The translations under genes were made by a program, and so were the position numbers. This document shows, one piece after another, positions 1 to 13,179 of a DNA stretch of 64,000 nt. This DNA is from Thamnaconus septentrionalis. Lineage: Eukaryota; Chordata; Actinopteri; Tetraodontiformes; Monacanthidae. Numbering within the stretch: position 1 is the first letter of the stretch; each line of letters opens with the position of its first letter. The DNA is taken from positions 24,671,083 through 24,735,082 of the forward strand of contig CM020505.1 in NCBI GenBank assembly GCA_009823395.1, in the 5' to 3' direction. Below the pieces are notes generated by a model, which saw only the letters and a list, made by a program, of their open reading frames with translations, was not told the origin of the DNA and made no database searches.

Positions 1-175
1 TCAAAATTATTTTTTTTCAAAATGTGTGTGTTCCAAGATGCCGTTGGCTCAGATGGGCTGCTTGTGAAAATGATCGCATCAATCGAAGTGATAGATAAGA
101 GACTGGGAGTCATTGATAAAGTGCCACAATTATTGGAAGACAAATGGCTGAATTTGCAGTTGGAATTGGACTGAA

Positions 176-176
<1 letters not shown>

Positions 177-208
<32 letters not shown>
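177..208. repeat. CTG microsatellite
   Basis: About ten uninterrupted CTG/GCT units. They produce a meaningless poly-Ala frame on the plus strand. Confidence 0.95.
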
Positions 209-2600
209 AAGGCCGCACCAATGCGCTCTCTGTCACAGCAACACAATGAGGCCCAGACTGGTGGTTCCATCTGCTGAATGGGATCAAATAGAGGCGCTCA
301 GTCAACGCAGCATCAGCAGTGATGTATGGTGAGCGTGTGTAAAACATATTACAGCAAGAAGACACAATACATCAAGGACATGACTGCTGTTGTTGAGCTG
401 AGCACTGGGCTGTGACGCAGCGCCTCCAGGACCTTCAATACAAATGATTCCACATACATCAAAGGAGGGGGGTCGAGGGGGTCGGGGGCGTGAAGGGTGG
501 CGCAACGCACGGCCCAAAAAAAGGGGGCAAATGATGGTCGGAGCGATGCAGGAGGGAAAGAAAAAATGAAAGAAAGGAAAAAAATCACACGGTCCTCAAA
601 TGAACTCATCCATTTCTTTAATGTTTGCCAGCTGACAGTGACGGATAGCTGTGTGTGTGTGTGTGTGTGTGCGTGTGGGTGGGAGGGAGTGGGGGGGGGG
701 CACGAGGAGGCCTTCCTCTCACTTCTTCTGACCAACGCCTGGTGTTGGTGACCTCCTCAGGCGACTGACTGAACATCACGGCTCCATCACACATTCCTGT
801 CCACAGGATGTATTTCACCGTTCTACCCACACAGTGTCTATGAAGTCAGACCCCCACCCCACCCTGTTCTTCTAGCGCCCCCTGTCATTAGGAAGTGTGG
901 TGCTAACTCCAGAGCTAGCTGGGTGGCTGCAGGCAGAGCAGGAGGTTGCAGCAGCGCGGCAGGAAGTCGACACTCTGAGGGTGTTGGCTGTATTTTTAGG
1001 AGGCCTGGGGATCAAAGACGCTGAGGAAATAGGATGAGACAGGCCAGTCTGAGCCCCTCCAGCCCTGTGTGTGTGTCTGTGTGTGTGTGTGTGTGTTTTC
1101 TTCAAGTGCGCGTGTGTGTGTGTTGTGGACTCATGGGGGATCTGAGGCAAAGGAGGAAACACAGGTTGGAGATGGTGACACGGACATCAGCTTTTTGCCT
1201 TTGACCAGCAGGGAGCGCCGGGAAGGAGAAAGAGCCCCCCTCCCCCCTCCCCCTCTCCACCTCCCCATCCCCAACCACAGTGAGCAGTGTTTCATTTGCC
1301 AGCAGTGCTGCGCTGCTGTGAGCAGATGAGCAATATGTTCATTCATCAGTGGCACAGTAGTAACGCACTGCTTGGCTAGTTAGCAGTAGCAGGGACCAAC
1401 CAGGGGAATGAGGATGACGACTGGTGAACTGGTGAACTGAGAGAGACCAGCATCATTCCAGTCTGAGCTCCGGTGTCCTGCTTGTATTAAACCTCTGGTA
1501 CTGACTGGGGCTCCCAACTCTTCATGTTTTATGAAGATCATCCCAACTAAATGCTGCCTCAGCTAAAGTCCCACTGGCCCAGCATTGCTCCTCCCAGGGA
1601 GCCAAGCTGGGCAATCATTGGCTGATCTAACCCACCACAGTCCAACCCTGGATACTGAGGGTCGATGGGCACCATTTTTCTCAGTACTGTGGTCTAACGC
1701 AGCGGGGGATGGAACCCACAACCTCCCACTCGTCTCAGAGTGACACACACTCCAACGTTGCTACGGAACTGACCGACACTTGCAGACAGATTCTGACAGA
1801 AAACTGATCCTCACTCTCAAGTCAGGATCCAGCTCATATTGTTGGGTTGTGAGCAGATAGTGTTGATCATGTGGTAGTAGTATTAGTGTGTAGTAGTGTG
1901 TAGTAGTGTGTAGTAGTGTGGTAGTACTACACTGGTAGTAATAATCCTCCATGACCTCGCACATGCTCACAAGCTACAGATGCATTATGGGTATGAGGGC
2001 AGGAAGAGCCAAGCCTTTTTTTTTATCAGAATGTACTTGATATGCTTGGCAGCAGCCTTCATTAGAATAAATGAGGCACCATGTTTGAACCTCATCCATT
2101 GTTTAATACACCCACGGTAGCCAATCACCCTTTCACAGCAGCGAGCGGCGGCAGAGAAACAGTGAAAGAACAACAGAGACAAAGAGAAGCTTCCTCAGCA
2201 TCACGTTGCTCTGCTTCGTCTTCAACTAGCAACTACTGCACAACTACTGCACAACTACTGCACAGAGCAACATGCTAAACCTGTCTGCCTGCCTGCCTGT
2301 CTGCCTGCCTGCCTGCCTTGGGCTGTGTTACTGTCTCATTGATCTCTCCTGCAACCTCTGACTTCCTTTTCCAGGTTTTTCAGGTGTCATTTGAAAAGAA
2401 TCCCTGCACTGTGGTTCCCTTCAGTTAAACGCTGGCAAAGTGTGGAAAGCGTCAAGATGGTCAGCGGCGTTTCTGTTATTTGCACACTGAGGCGGTAGAA
2501 GCTTTGAAACTCGCCGTCTGAAGAATCCTCAAACTGAAGAGCAAATTTCTCAGGACAAAATGAACCACAATGACTCGATGACGACGCTTGAGTACCTACG
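209..2600. other. intronic sequence without a supported gene; short tandem repeats only
   Basis: The interval contains GT runs at 650-671 and 1065-1096 and a ten-base repeat based on GTGTAGTAGT (about 1885-1925). It also has a 12-bp repeat CAACTACTGCAC (about 2228-2270) and a TGCC/TCTG run (about 2284-2320). At about 1690-1755 a stretch reading GGATGGAACCCACAACC resembles the internal region of tRNA-derived SINEs but is too short and diverged to classify. Open frames here are low-complexity. Confidence 0.6.
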
Positions 2601-2639
2601 TTTGTTTATTTGTTTGTCTGGATCATTTCACTCATTGGC

Positions 2640-2870
2640 AAACACGCCACAAACAAGCAGATGTGCCCATTCAATCACACGCGTGACACGTGTAATTAGT
2701 GTGAAGAGAGACGCAGGATGAAAAGGGTTAATACTCTCTTTTCCCGCTCTTATCGCCACTGTAAAGGGATAAGGAGAGGAAAAGTGAGAGATATAGTTGG
2801 GGGGGCGTTGCTAAATGAGTGGATTCTTATGCAAATTCATGCTAATTTATGCAGAGAAGGCAGCGGCAGC
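2640..2870. promoter_or_regulatory. candidate regulatory element with clustered POU-like sites
   Basis: The stretch has an E-box (CACGTG at about 2687-2692) beside TAATTAG. An octamer, ATGCAAAT, at 2829-2836 is followed closely by CATGCTAAT and TTTATGCA (to about 2853). Such dense, non-repetitive homeodomain/POU motifs between microsatellites are typical of conserved intronic enhancers, but conservation cannot be tested here. Confidence 0.3.
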
Positions 2871-2895
2871 GCCCGAGGCTGCTTTGACTGGCAGT

Positions 2896-3132
2896 TGCGT
2901 GTGTGTGTGAGTGTGTGTGTGTGTGTGTGTGAGAGAGCAGCCGCTCTTGGCTCCTGGTGCCTCTCCATGTTCTACAAGCCCAACCTCTCCAGCAGCCTGG
3001 TCCAGCAGCAAGCAGCAGGGCTGCCGTCCACACACACACACACACACACACACAGAGCCTCAATTCCTCCATGGCTGGAAGCAACCGGGGCATCATTATA
3101 AAATCAATGCCCCAGCTTCATCTCGTCTGGCG

Positions 3133-3167
<35 letters not shown>

Positions 3168-3172
3168 TGTGT
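2896..3172. repeat. cluster of TG and CA microsatellites
   Basis: TG run at about 2896-2931, CA run at about 3031-3054 and TG run at about 3134-3172, separated by unique sequence. The opposite orientation of neighbouring runs lets the strand fold back on itself. Confidence 0.9.
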
Positions 3173-3265
3173 GCGCAGTGGTGCCACAGTTGTGGTCTTG
3201 TTTGTGTTGGTTGTGTGTGTGTGTTTGAGTGTCAGAGCAGCAGAGAGGAGCCCTGCCAGGCTGCT

Positions 3266-3653
<388 letters not shown>

Positions 3654-3659
3654 GATATA

Positions 3660-5530
3660 CATATACATTTGTTTGTTTTCAAGAGGTCTACAATTCTACC
3701 CTGTTGAGCCCTGGCAGGACCGCCCCCTCTTCCCCCCATCAGGAAATAAAGCAGAGAGAGTTTGAAGAGTTTGGAACAAATACATCTGTTACCTGTTTTT
3801 TGTTTTTTTTTGGGAATAGCGCCCCCTACCTCCTTCATGCATATTTCATGCTTTGTCTCAGTTGCTCCACTAGAGATGAATAAAACATTTTTTTTGATAT
3901 TATTGCAAGAGATTTGTAACACTTGAAAGGGAATTCAATATTCACTTCATCTCCGTGCAGAGCCGACAACAAGTTCCCCCCAGTGTCTGTCTGTGTCATC
4001 AGGTGTGGATGGATGGACGGACGGACGGAGGATGGAGGGACGGAGGAAGGAGGGAGGATGGAAGAGGACGAGAGGGGAAAGAAGCAGGTGTGACTCCTGC
4101 CAGTCCGTCAGTCTCGCTGCCGGTGATTCCTGGTCTGAGGGCTTTGGACCAGCGGCGCCGATGGCTCCTGGTGGCCCGTCAGCAGTTAGACGGAGAACTT
4201 GTCGTTTCCAACTCACCCAGTGATACTTTTAAACGGGCCGTATGTTCATCGCAGCTCCACGCCGACATAGCCGAGCTGTTAGCGTGCGCTGGCCCAAATC
4301 CTCGCCGAGCGGTCGGCGGTCAAAGTGGCAGCAACGACGCTGCATCTCGTCACCGCGCGACAAACACCGGGTCACGCCAGCGACTCCGCCAACCTCATCA
4401 AATATATAAGATCAGCATCAGTGAAGGTCCTGTGCCTCACACATCTCCAGGCTTTTGTTTGTTTCATTTGTTTGATGCAGCTCAGTTCCAAAGCTGAGAA
4501 TTATTACATTCATTCATTTTCTCTTTCTGCAAAACCTGCTGTTGAAAATGTGGCTTTATTAAAAATCGTGCCCCTTTTGTTTTGATGCCATAACTGCGGT
4601 CCGTTTTTGAAATTTAATTTCCTCAAGTAGAGGGTCAAGATTTTAAAGAGAGGGTAGGGACTGGGGGGGGGGGAGGGGGGGGGCTCCAGCCTTGATTGTA
4701 AATGAGACGAGGAGGTGAGAGGAAAGTGGCTGCTGTTGTGTTTCCTCTGGAGAGCTGATTCACTGCCTCAGGCTATTGACCACACCGTGTCACATCCCAT
4801 GCTACAAATGCATCCCCACACAACACTTAAATTGCGTTTGTGGCGGCTGGGCCGAGCAAACGCCTGGCCAGGAATCAATGGCAGATCTCAGCCTTGCTGG
4901 ACTCGGAGGCGCTCGCTTCCACTCCAGCTATTGACAAACGCCAGCGACGTCTCATCAAGCCGCTGCAGCTCACCAGCTTGTCTTTGTCTTTTTGATGCTT
5001 GTTTTGTTTTTTGTTTTTGGGGTGGGGGGACTTCAAAGGATATGAGATAAAGTGGCTTCTTATAATATGGAAATACAAGTTTTCAGTCAAAAGCGTGGCT
5101 GAGTGTTTGCCTTTAAGTCGAGCACAGTGGACGGATAATTTGAGTCGGATTATTAGGAGAGAGATGAGTAATGAAAATAATGTCTGTCAGAATTTTCTAC
5201 AAAGAGCTGCAACTTTAGATGTATTTTAAAATGTTGTTATTATATATATGTAAAAATAAAAAGCAGCATTCCAGGAGCTTTGAAACTGTCAGGCTCTCCA
5301 GCAGATCCAGCCGACCAATGACGAGCTCCTGACTTTTAAAAGCAATATTAATGAGATGGTTGAGGGGAAAAAAGGCACATAAAAAAAACATTGTATCCCA
5401 GCTTTGCTTTCCGCTGATCTGTGACTAACTGGATGGCCATTAAGATTTCAAATTCCCAGAGTGTGAAACAGACTGGAACACATTGAGCTTCAGCCCCACT
5501 ATAATAGATTTTCATTCCCTCAATCAACTT
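3660..5530. other. intronic sequence, no gene seen
   Basis: There is a GGAC/GGAT degenerate repeat at about 4004-4060, a CpG-rich patch at about 4230-4390 and a poly-G stretch at about 4661-4683. Nothing recognisable as coding. Confidence 0.6.
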
Positions 5531-5536
5531 CCCCAT

Positions 5537-5583
5537 TCTTCTTCTTCTTCTTCTTCTTCTTCTTCTTCTTCTTCTTCTTCTTC
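5537..5583. repeat. TTC microsatellite
   Basis: About fifteen TTC units, a pure polypyrimidine tract able to form triplex DNA. A GT run follows at 5618-5636. Confidence 0.95.
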
Positions 5584-5639
5584 CAAAGAATGAATATAGA
5601 TCAGTGTAACTGGGAGCCGTGTGTGTGTGTGTGTGTAGC

Positions 5640-8600
5640 TCAGTGGAGGAGCATGTGTTGCTCCACCACTCCACTGCTATTTACAGAGAGCTGCTGCCAT
5701 TGTTGACGCTCGATGAGATCCTAGCCAAGTTTGCCGGCGTCGACACCTCTCTGCTAAACATCGCCTGGTTGGATGCAGCAGCTTTCAGTCCTCATGAAGG
5801 TGTCCAGTGTTATTTCTTGTGACATCATGCAAATCACATTTTCCTTTGCAGCTGATTTTCATTTGCAGTTGCTTTCCATTTTTCATTTTTTGTGAAGTTT
5901 GTTGGAAATCACATTCTCTCTGACTTCAGGGTCTTCAGAGAAAACGGAGGTGCGTATGTGTGAGAAAAAGACAAGAAATGACAGGAACTGTTAAAAAATA
6001 GCAATGAAGTGCTGCAGTGAAGGAGAATTGACAAAGAAAAAAAAGATGGAGAGAAGGCCGCGGCAGAGTGACAGAGGAGAGAGACACAGGTGGCGGGAAT
6101 CAAATGAGGCGACAGCAAAGAAGATGGGAATAAAAAAGAGAGAAAGTGGCTCGTTGAAAACAAAATAGATGTGGGGAAGGAAGAAGAAGAAAGTGCAGAA
6201 AGAGCAGAAGTGGACAGACAGACATTAAAGGGCTGCTGGCTGCAGCAACACAGATGATCTCTGTGATTGCACTTTGCTTGCCAACAACTCATAGTGTCAC
6301 TTTGAGACGCTCCAAGTGGCAGATGGATATATTTTTTCACATACTGAACATTCTGATGCCGGAGGCAGAAAGAAAAAAACAAAAACAAGACCAAGCTGTC
6401 CAATGTAAAGAAAGAGGTTTTCTTTTCAAACCCTGAACTGTCATATAGGAACTTACAGCATTTATATGATGACAGCATTCGGCTGCAGGGAGAGTAAAGC
6501 ATAGAAATGATTATTTATGTCATTCTTGTGAACGGCATCAACCATCAGTGATGGTTGTCGATAAAGTTATCCTTCAAATGATCCACAGTCCCTGGATTCC
6601 ATTTGATTAGCTGACATTTGCTATCTTGCCAGATTACAAAGTTAAAAGTTTGAGTCGTCCAACCTGAAAACACCGCACCTGTGAAATGTTTACCTCAGCT
6701 CTTGAAAGAACGTCACAGGTTTTCTTCTCAGCTAATGAAAGTCTAGTCATGCAGAGTGGTGGGTGATACAGCGGCTGGCTTGATGCAGTCTCCAGTGGCA
6801 GCAGACTGACTGTAGTTCAGCAGCAGCATTGAATGAAATGAAGACTGGAGCGTCAGTGGGACTCTGTGTGGAGGACGTGAGCGGCTCTTCGTCCTTGACA
6901 ACACGACGAGGCTCCACAATAACAGTGGTGCCACTCTGCATGCGCTTTTCCCAGGGCCGACTGTAATAAGTGTGACAGGGTGTTGGCGCCGAGTCCGGCC
7001 CGTCAGGGTTCTGCTGCAGGTAGTCTGGAATGATTCATGGAACTGGACCCATTTAGTGACGTTTAGCCGGGTCAGTTTGCTGCTGCTGGCTGACAGACAT
7101 GATTAGCAGCCACAGCTGCATGTTGCACTGCTGCAAACCTCTAATGGTCCAAACAGTGATACAATAAGGAGGAAGTGGCTATCGATTTCCACCGCAGCTG
7201 GACCACCAGGGGGCCTCGTTACAAACCGTTTCCACCAGGGCCAGTTTTCTCAGCACTAATATCGTCGAGCTCTGTGCATTTCCTAAACTACCTGTGTTAG
7301 AGCCAAACACATTGTGACTGTCATCATTTTTATAACTGTCAACTGGCTTACGTTTGCAGAAATGTTGTATAAAAGTAACGGCTCGCTGGAGGTTCACATC
7401 ACACTCGTGATGATATTCAGCATTCCCTCTCATGTCGTATCGCTTAATTATGTAATATCATTTAATATTTATGTTGTTCATTTTGCTTTATTTTATTAAG
7501 TTTGGTGAGTCTCACTAGGACCACACATCAGAAGCCCATTTGGCCAAAGGACAAGCCTGTGATATCATATGTTGCAGGATGTGGTGCCTGCAAGCTCCCT
7601 CTTCATTGCTTCCTTTCTCTTTTTTTTGTGTATTGCACAAAAGCGTTCCACTGTGGTAGATTACAGTCGGCACGATTACGATCTTTGCCTCTCTGAAGAA
7701 GAGAAGGGGGCGGTGCTCTGTGTGAGCGTAGACAAAAAGCAGGACTCGATGAAAGAGATGAAATCCTTCTGTTGCATTCCAGAGCCCCAGAACACCGGCT
7801 GGACGCAGTGATGGCAGCGTACATCATTGGTTTACCGCCTTTTTGAACACTTACTTTTGTGTAAGTGTCTGTTTGAAAAATATCTCTCATGTGTCGACAT
7901 GCTGTAAAAATCCAGCAGCCGGAGATTTTATTCAGACATGAAAAGAAGGTAGATACTTGGATTTTTGTTGGATTAGTTGGATTAGTGGTTTGAGGAAATG
8001 TCCGTCTCACTGAATTTGAGACATGAAAAGTAAAAATAAGATGAAACAAACATTTGGAATAAAGTTTGAGTTCATCCTGGACATCACTTGTCATTGTTCA
8101 GAAGTGTTCACAAGCAGTTGGTTGAAGCCTGATGAACCAGGAGCAACGGCAATAATAATAATAAAAAAAAAAAAAACATCAAGAGACGTATAAAGCCTGT
8201 CTACTGATTAATGTGGAAATGTTCAGAGCCCACTGCAGCTGGAGCAATGTGATGACTGATAGTCAATTATTTAAGTTTGTCACCCTCATTCGGAGATGGA
8301 ATAAGCTGCTTTGCTGTCAATTCCACACCGCTGTCAACAACAACAGGCTAAACCTCATCAGGACTGAACTGTCCAAGTCACCAGCAGTTTTCAAGCCCTG
8401 CAGATCTCTGACTGTAACTCTGGAGTTGACTGAAATGACACTCAGTCAAGCTGCAGCCATGAAGAGAGCCCATCAGCCAGCATGCTCACCAGAGATGTCC
8501 CACACTCAGTGTCTCCTTGTGCCTTTGGTGCTCAGTGATGAAGTCAGAACCATTTTGAGGAAGGCTGCTACTTGTGGTCACACTTAAAGAAATACGCTCA

Positions 8601-11600
8601 TTTCTCTGACGTTGGCCTGGTAGAAGAAGTGATGGTGGCTCCTCAGAAACTGACAGTCTTAATAATCAATGAAATCATTTCTCTTGTTGTTGCTGTTCTT
8701 CTACAAACACTAGCAGGTGTAGAACTTTGCTCCTGACTGCTGGCAAGGCCTCAACCACCAAATATTATCTCCATCTGGAATTACTTGTCAGTCATTGCCT
8801 TGACCTTGATGATACACTGTATTATATGAGTCATCCATAAAGTCTTGCATAACTCCATAAAAGTAACCATTTCCTGGCGAACTTGCATGTCCCTCTGTAC
8901 TGCTGGATAAACACAAAGTTTTGCTTTCTGTTGGAAAAATGAGTGATGTGAGAATCAGAGGATGACAACTGTTTGTCTTGTTTGCTGCTTGCTGTAATCC
9001 CAATTTTATGCTTAATCCACAAGGAGCAGTTGTTTAACGTGGACATTTTTGGAAAAGACAGGAACACAAAAACATCTTGTTTCTTCTACGTGTGGGCCTT
9101 CTGTTCATATCACAACTGTCTCGCTGTTGCAACAATGGGGCAAAGCATCGCTCTTCAAACCACGTGGCCCGATCCAAACTCCCGTTTGTCCAAGTCTCCT
9201 GCAGCAACATGCAATAATGTTTCTGGGCAAAAGGAGAAACCACAGGAGCTTCTTGGTCATGATGATGGCAGATGTCTCTCCCTTTCTTCCCTCCATCCTC
9301 TGCTACCCACACAGTCTGCTGCTCTGTGCTTGTCAGTCCATGCCAGGGCCTGTATTGCAGCTCTGGTGCTGTAGCAGCCCTGACTGACTCACAGTGAGTC
9401 CAGGCGGAAGATGAGAGCGGGCGTCTGTACAGTGGTGGCCAGCCGAACTCAGAGCAGCGCTGCCACAAGAGCAGACAGTGAATTTCTCCTGTGTGCAGGC
9501 AGAGCAGTGAACCTACAACTCGTCCAGTGCTTTGTTTTTCAAATGAGTCCAGCTGACCCGACTGCTGCGTTCATGCACATTTCACGTGCAAAGTTGCTTT
9601 TGGACAGCACATAAATAAATAGATAAATAAGAAGGTAAATGGCTCTGGGCCAAATAAAAGCATTTAAAAAGGGAAGAGAGACGGAGGAAAGAAAGAACCA
9701 ACTGTCGGGACTGTTCACCTTTCACCCACCAAACTGCAGAATTCATTTCTCCATTTGAATGGTAATGTTGATGTTTGGCTGAGAGACACTGCCGGTGCAG
9801 TGATCCTCTCACCCAACCCCCAGCATCACAGCTATGCCATACTAAGGTAAAAGAAGGGAAAAGGAAAAAATGCAGCACTTTCCAGTGGTGAGATTACTGG
9901 TTTTTTATGTTTCGTTTGAAATTCAGATGGAATTTCACGCTGGCAAAGAGGCAAAGCTGAGCTAAACGCCACTCGCTGATAGTTCTCATGTCTGCAGTGG
10001 CTCTGGCCGTAATCATGGACAGATGGCCACTGCACAGAAACAGCCCAGCATGACAGCCCAGCACAGCACCACCTGCAGGCAAGTCAGCTAGCTAGCTAGT
10101 TATGCTCTTTTACTAACAGCTTATGATTGACAATAACATCATTTTGTATGATTATTAGAATTTTTTTTCTATAACTGACACAAATATTGTTGACGTTGTC
10201 TTTGGATCATTGCATGTTTCCACACAAACACATGGGTGGTGTTGCGTGACGGGTTTCATCTGCTGGTGTCACCAGTGTGACTTCCTAACGAAGACGGAAG
10301 TTTACATCAAAACACATAACGAAGACAACATCTCAAATATTTGCGTGTCTGTTATAGAAGAAAAATACTGACAATCGTATAGATTGAATGAAGACACAGT
10401 GAATCCCATTCAGTGAACATCATTTTCTGTTTGGGCACGGCACTGCCTGGCTGCGCCCACTGGCCTCCAAGACAAATGTCATGTGACCAGCGGTGCTCGC
10501 TGTCCTATTGTCTCAGCCGTGGTGGAACCCAGACGGGAGCTGAAGGTGTGGAGCCAGATTAGCTATTATTTGCCTCCAGCCTCCACAACTTAAGACCAAG
10601 GTCAGACAAGCAGGCGGCCACAGCTGGCCACAGACACCCAACCATCCCAGCAGCAGAAGGCCGACCTTTGATCAGGTGTGTCTGTCGCCAAGGTGACCCG
10701 CCACTGATGGGACCATGTCGACAAGACGGAGCCTTTGGCCAACGTTCAATTTATGACTTTAGCTAGTCGAGTTCAACTTCAGCAAAGTATTTTTGGGGAC
10801 TATGTCAGCCTGCCACAGTAAAGACAGAGTCAAGCTATTTTTGTGACTGGCCCAAAACCTTTTATTACACCACTGGACTTCCACACCACAACCTCCATGT
10901 TATGAGAGCTCGTCCAGTCGGCACACACGGAATGAGCCGCAGAGAAAAGAGCAGCAGCAGACAGAAGCCGTGGTCGTCGACTGGCCATCATCTCATGATC
11001 CCGTATGCCACCCCCCAACCCTCCTCTTCCTCCTTTTCAGCTGTAGCACAGCAGACTGACACGCCAGTTAATTAAGATTTTAATCCGGGCGAGGAAGTCA
11101 GTTGAGGACCAACGCTCAACAAAGGCAAACTGCGGGCGGATCAGGGCCGAGCCGAAAGGAAAAAAAGGAGGCCGTGGACGAGTGCAACACCAGGCGACAA
11201 TGCTAACGTCTGCCCCCAGGGGTCAGACTGAGTCAGAGGGATTCCTTCTCTGCCAGGCTGAGGGGACTCGGCTCGGCTCGGCTCAATCTGCAGCTGGAGT
11301 GATGAGTTCATTTCCACGCCAAAGATGCATAATCAAAAAGCCGTGTCTAATGTTGTAAACAGGAGGAAAGAAATTAGCCAAGATGGAAGAGGAGCAACAG
11401 TCCGTGACTGACTGGAGGAGAAAGAGGGGAAAATTGACTGGGAGACGTTTGAATGCCTCCACTTCTTAAAAATTCTCTCACAACTCGGCTTCAAACCGGG
11501 ACAGCTTGATACGGCCGACGTGTGCGGAGATGAAATATGAGCTGGCACAAAGGGCCGTTTCACTGCTCATGTTTTCCGCTGGCTTCCCCACCAGATTGGA

Positions 11601-12980
11601 GGACCTCTCCGTATCAGCGCTGCCCTCGGCTTTCAGCAGCCCTCGCTGAGGTCTGCTGGGAAATGTAGCTGGAGTGAAAAACCTTCCCACTGGCCTGATA
11701 TCAGATCTGGCAACCCGCTGCAGGGGAAGCTGGGGCCTCTCCCATATTAGGAAGGCTTCACCTATGTGGCATGGTGTGTATGGCTAAAATAAGTGGGACA
11801 ACTCCCAGCAGGCTGTGGGAGCTCTGGCCAATAAATGATGAAAGAGCAGAAGTGGTCCCTGTGCTGCTTTATTGAACTTTACCTTTGTACATTTACACCG
11901 AATCCCAATTTGACACCATTCCTGTCTGTTTTTTTTCATACACCGTCTCCCCTCCACAAGTCTAGGGACCTCATGACTTATCTAGAGCTCTTTTAACTGA
12001 CTGCTGTTTTCCACTGTGAAGATAAAGGAGATCAAACTGGGTTGCAGCTATGAAAAAGCTGTTTTCCCTCCAGACCAAAGGAAGTTAGTACACAGTTTGA
12101 AGTTTTCAAAGTGTGTGTAGTTCTTGCAGACTAAGTCTGATCCGTGGGCAGAATGCAGCACGTTAATATGACCTTGTGTCATTCAAGAAAACCACAACCG
12201 CACATTATTAGATATGTAAAGACAATCAGCTTCAATATTCAGTCCTAGTGTAAAAAGTTGAGAGATGGGAAACACCAAAAACAGTCTTGACTGGCAGATT
12301 GATGAGACGCAAGATTGGCTACAAGTGTGAAATGAAATTTCTAATTATGAGATAGAACATTTGAATAGTCAGATAAAAATGTAGACATTGTCAAATAAGC
12401 TGTTAAATTATGAGACAAAAATTCAAAACTAATGACATAAAAGCAAAATAAATACATTTTCATTCATAATTTATAGGGATGCAGGAGAGTAAAGCTTAAA
12501 TTGACTTTTTCATGATTTCTACAGAGCTGCTCTACCTGCCTGCCGTCTTTTAAAAGAAGATAAAGGGGATCAAACTGTGTTGAAGGGAAATGAAGCTATG
12601 AAAAAGCCGCTCTTGATAGAAAACAAAAGAAAAACTGTTTTCCGTAAATGCAAAGCAAGTTTGTCTGAGGTGCAGAATGACATTGTTCAGTTTCCCCTTC
12701 CTGCCATTTTTCTGAAATTGTGGTAGGAGATGAGAAATACAGTGATTGTTGGTGGAGATAAAGCCTGAGTGCAGCTACACAATGCTCAAGATGAAAGGAA
12801 CCAGTCCTCATTTAATTACAGAGGATTGATGAGTTTCCCTATTAGTGACACATCAACAGCAGACAGTATGACAGAGGAAAAGTCTGTTTAAAATATATAC
12901 AATAAAAATGCAAATTTAATTTTGTATTGATCATATGGTAGACATCAAGAAAAATGTAGACCACAAAAACAACTACGGCC
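5640..12980. other. intronic sequence, no gene supported
   Basis: The interval was read on both strands. The longest frames (for example 5909-6502 minus, 8213-8587 plus, 9034-9468 minus) have no recognisable domain, no family resemblance and no convincing splice context. Near 6540 there is a small inverted repeat AACCATCA-G-TGATGGTT. At 11268-11284 the pentamer GGCTC is repeated. Confidence 0.55.
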
Positions 12981-12989
12981 AGTTTACAG

Positions 12990-13173
12990 ATCCCACTTCA
13001 CCTCCCTGCATGTTTTATGGACTGTGGGAGAAAGCTGGAGAACCCTGACAGAACCCTGACAGAACCACCCAGACACCAGTAGAACCTGCAAACTCCACCA
13101 GAAAGGCCCCAGGGTCAGAAATGAACCCACAACCTTCTTCATGTGGAGGATATTGCTCACCACTGCACCACTG
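12990..13173 (-). mobile_element. diverged SINE fragment, same family as 57765-58127
   Basis: The piece shares with the later SINE the segments GGACTGTGGGAG, GAACCTGCAAACTCCA, GAACCCACAACCTTCTT and a terminal ACCACTGCACCACTGCC. Like that copy it is oriented with its tRNA-like head at the higher coordinate. The internal A/B boxes are damaged and a short AGAACCCTGAC duplication is present, so the copy is old. Confidence 0.7.
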
Positions 13174-13179
13174 CCTTAT

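Noticed and set aside
8213..8587. 124-aa plus frame with non-repetitive composition
   Set aside because: It looks protein-like by eye, but no motif, splice context or relative is recognised; a frame this long is expected by chance in a window of this size.
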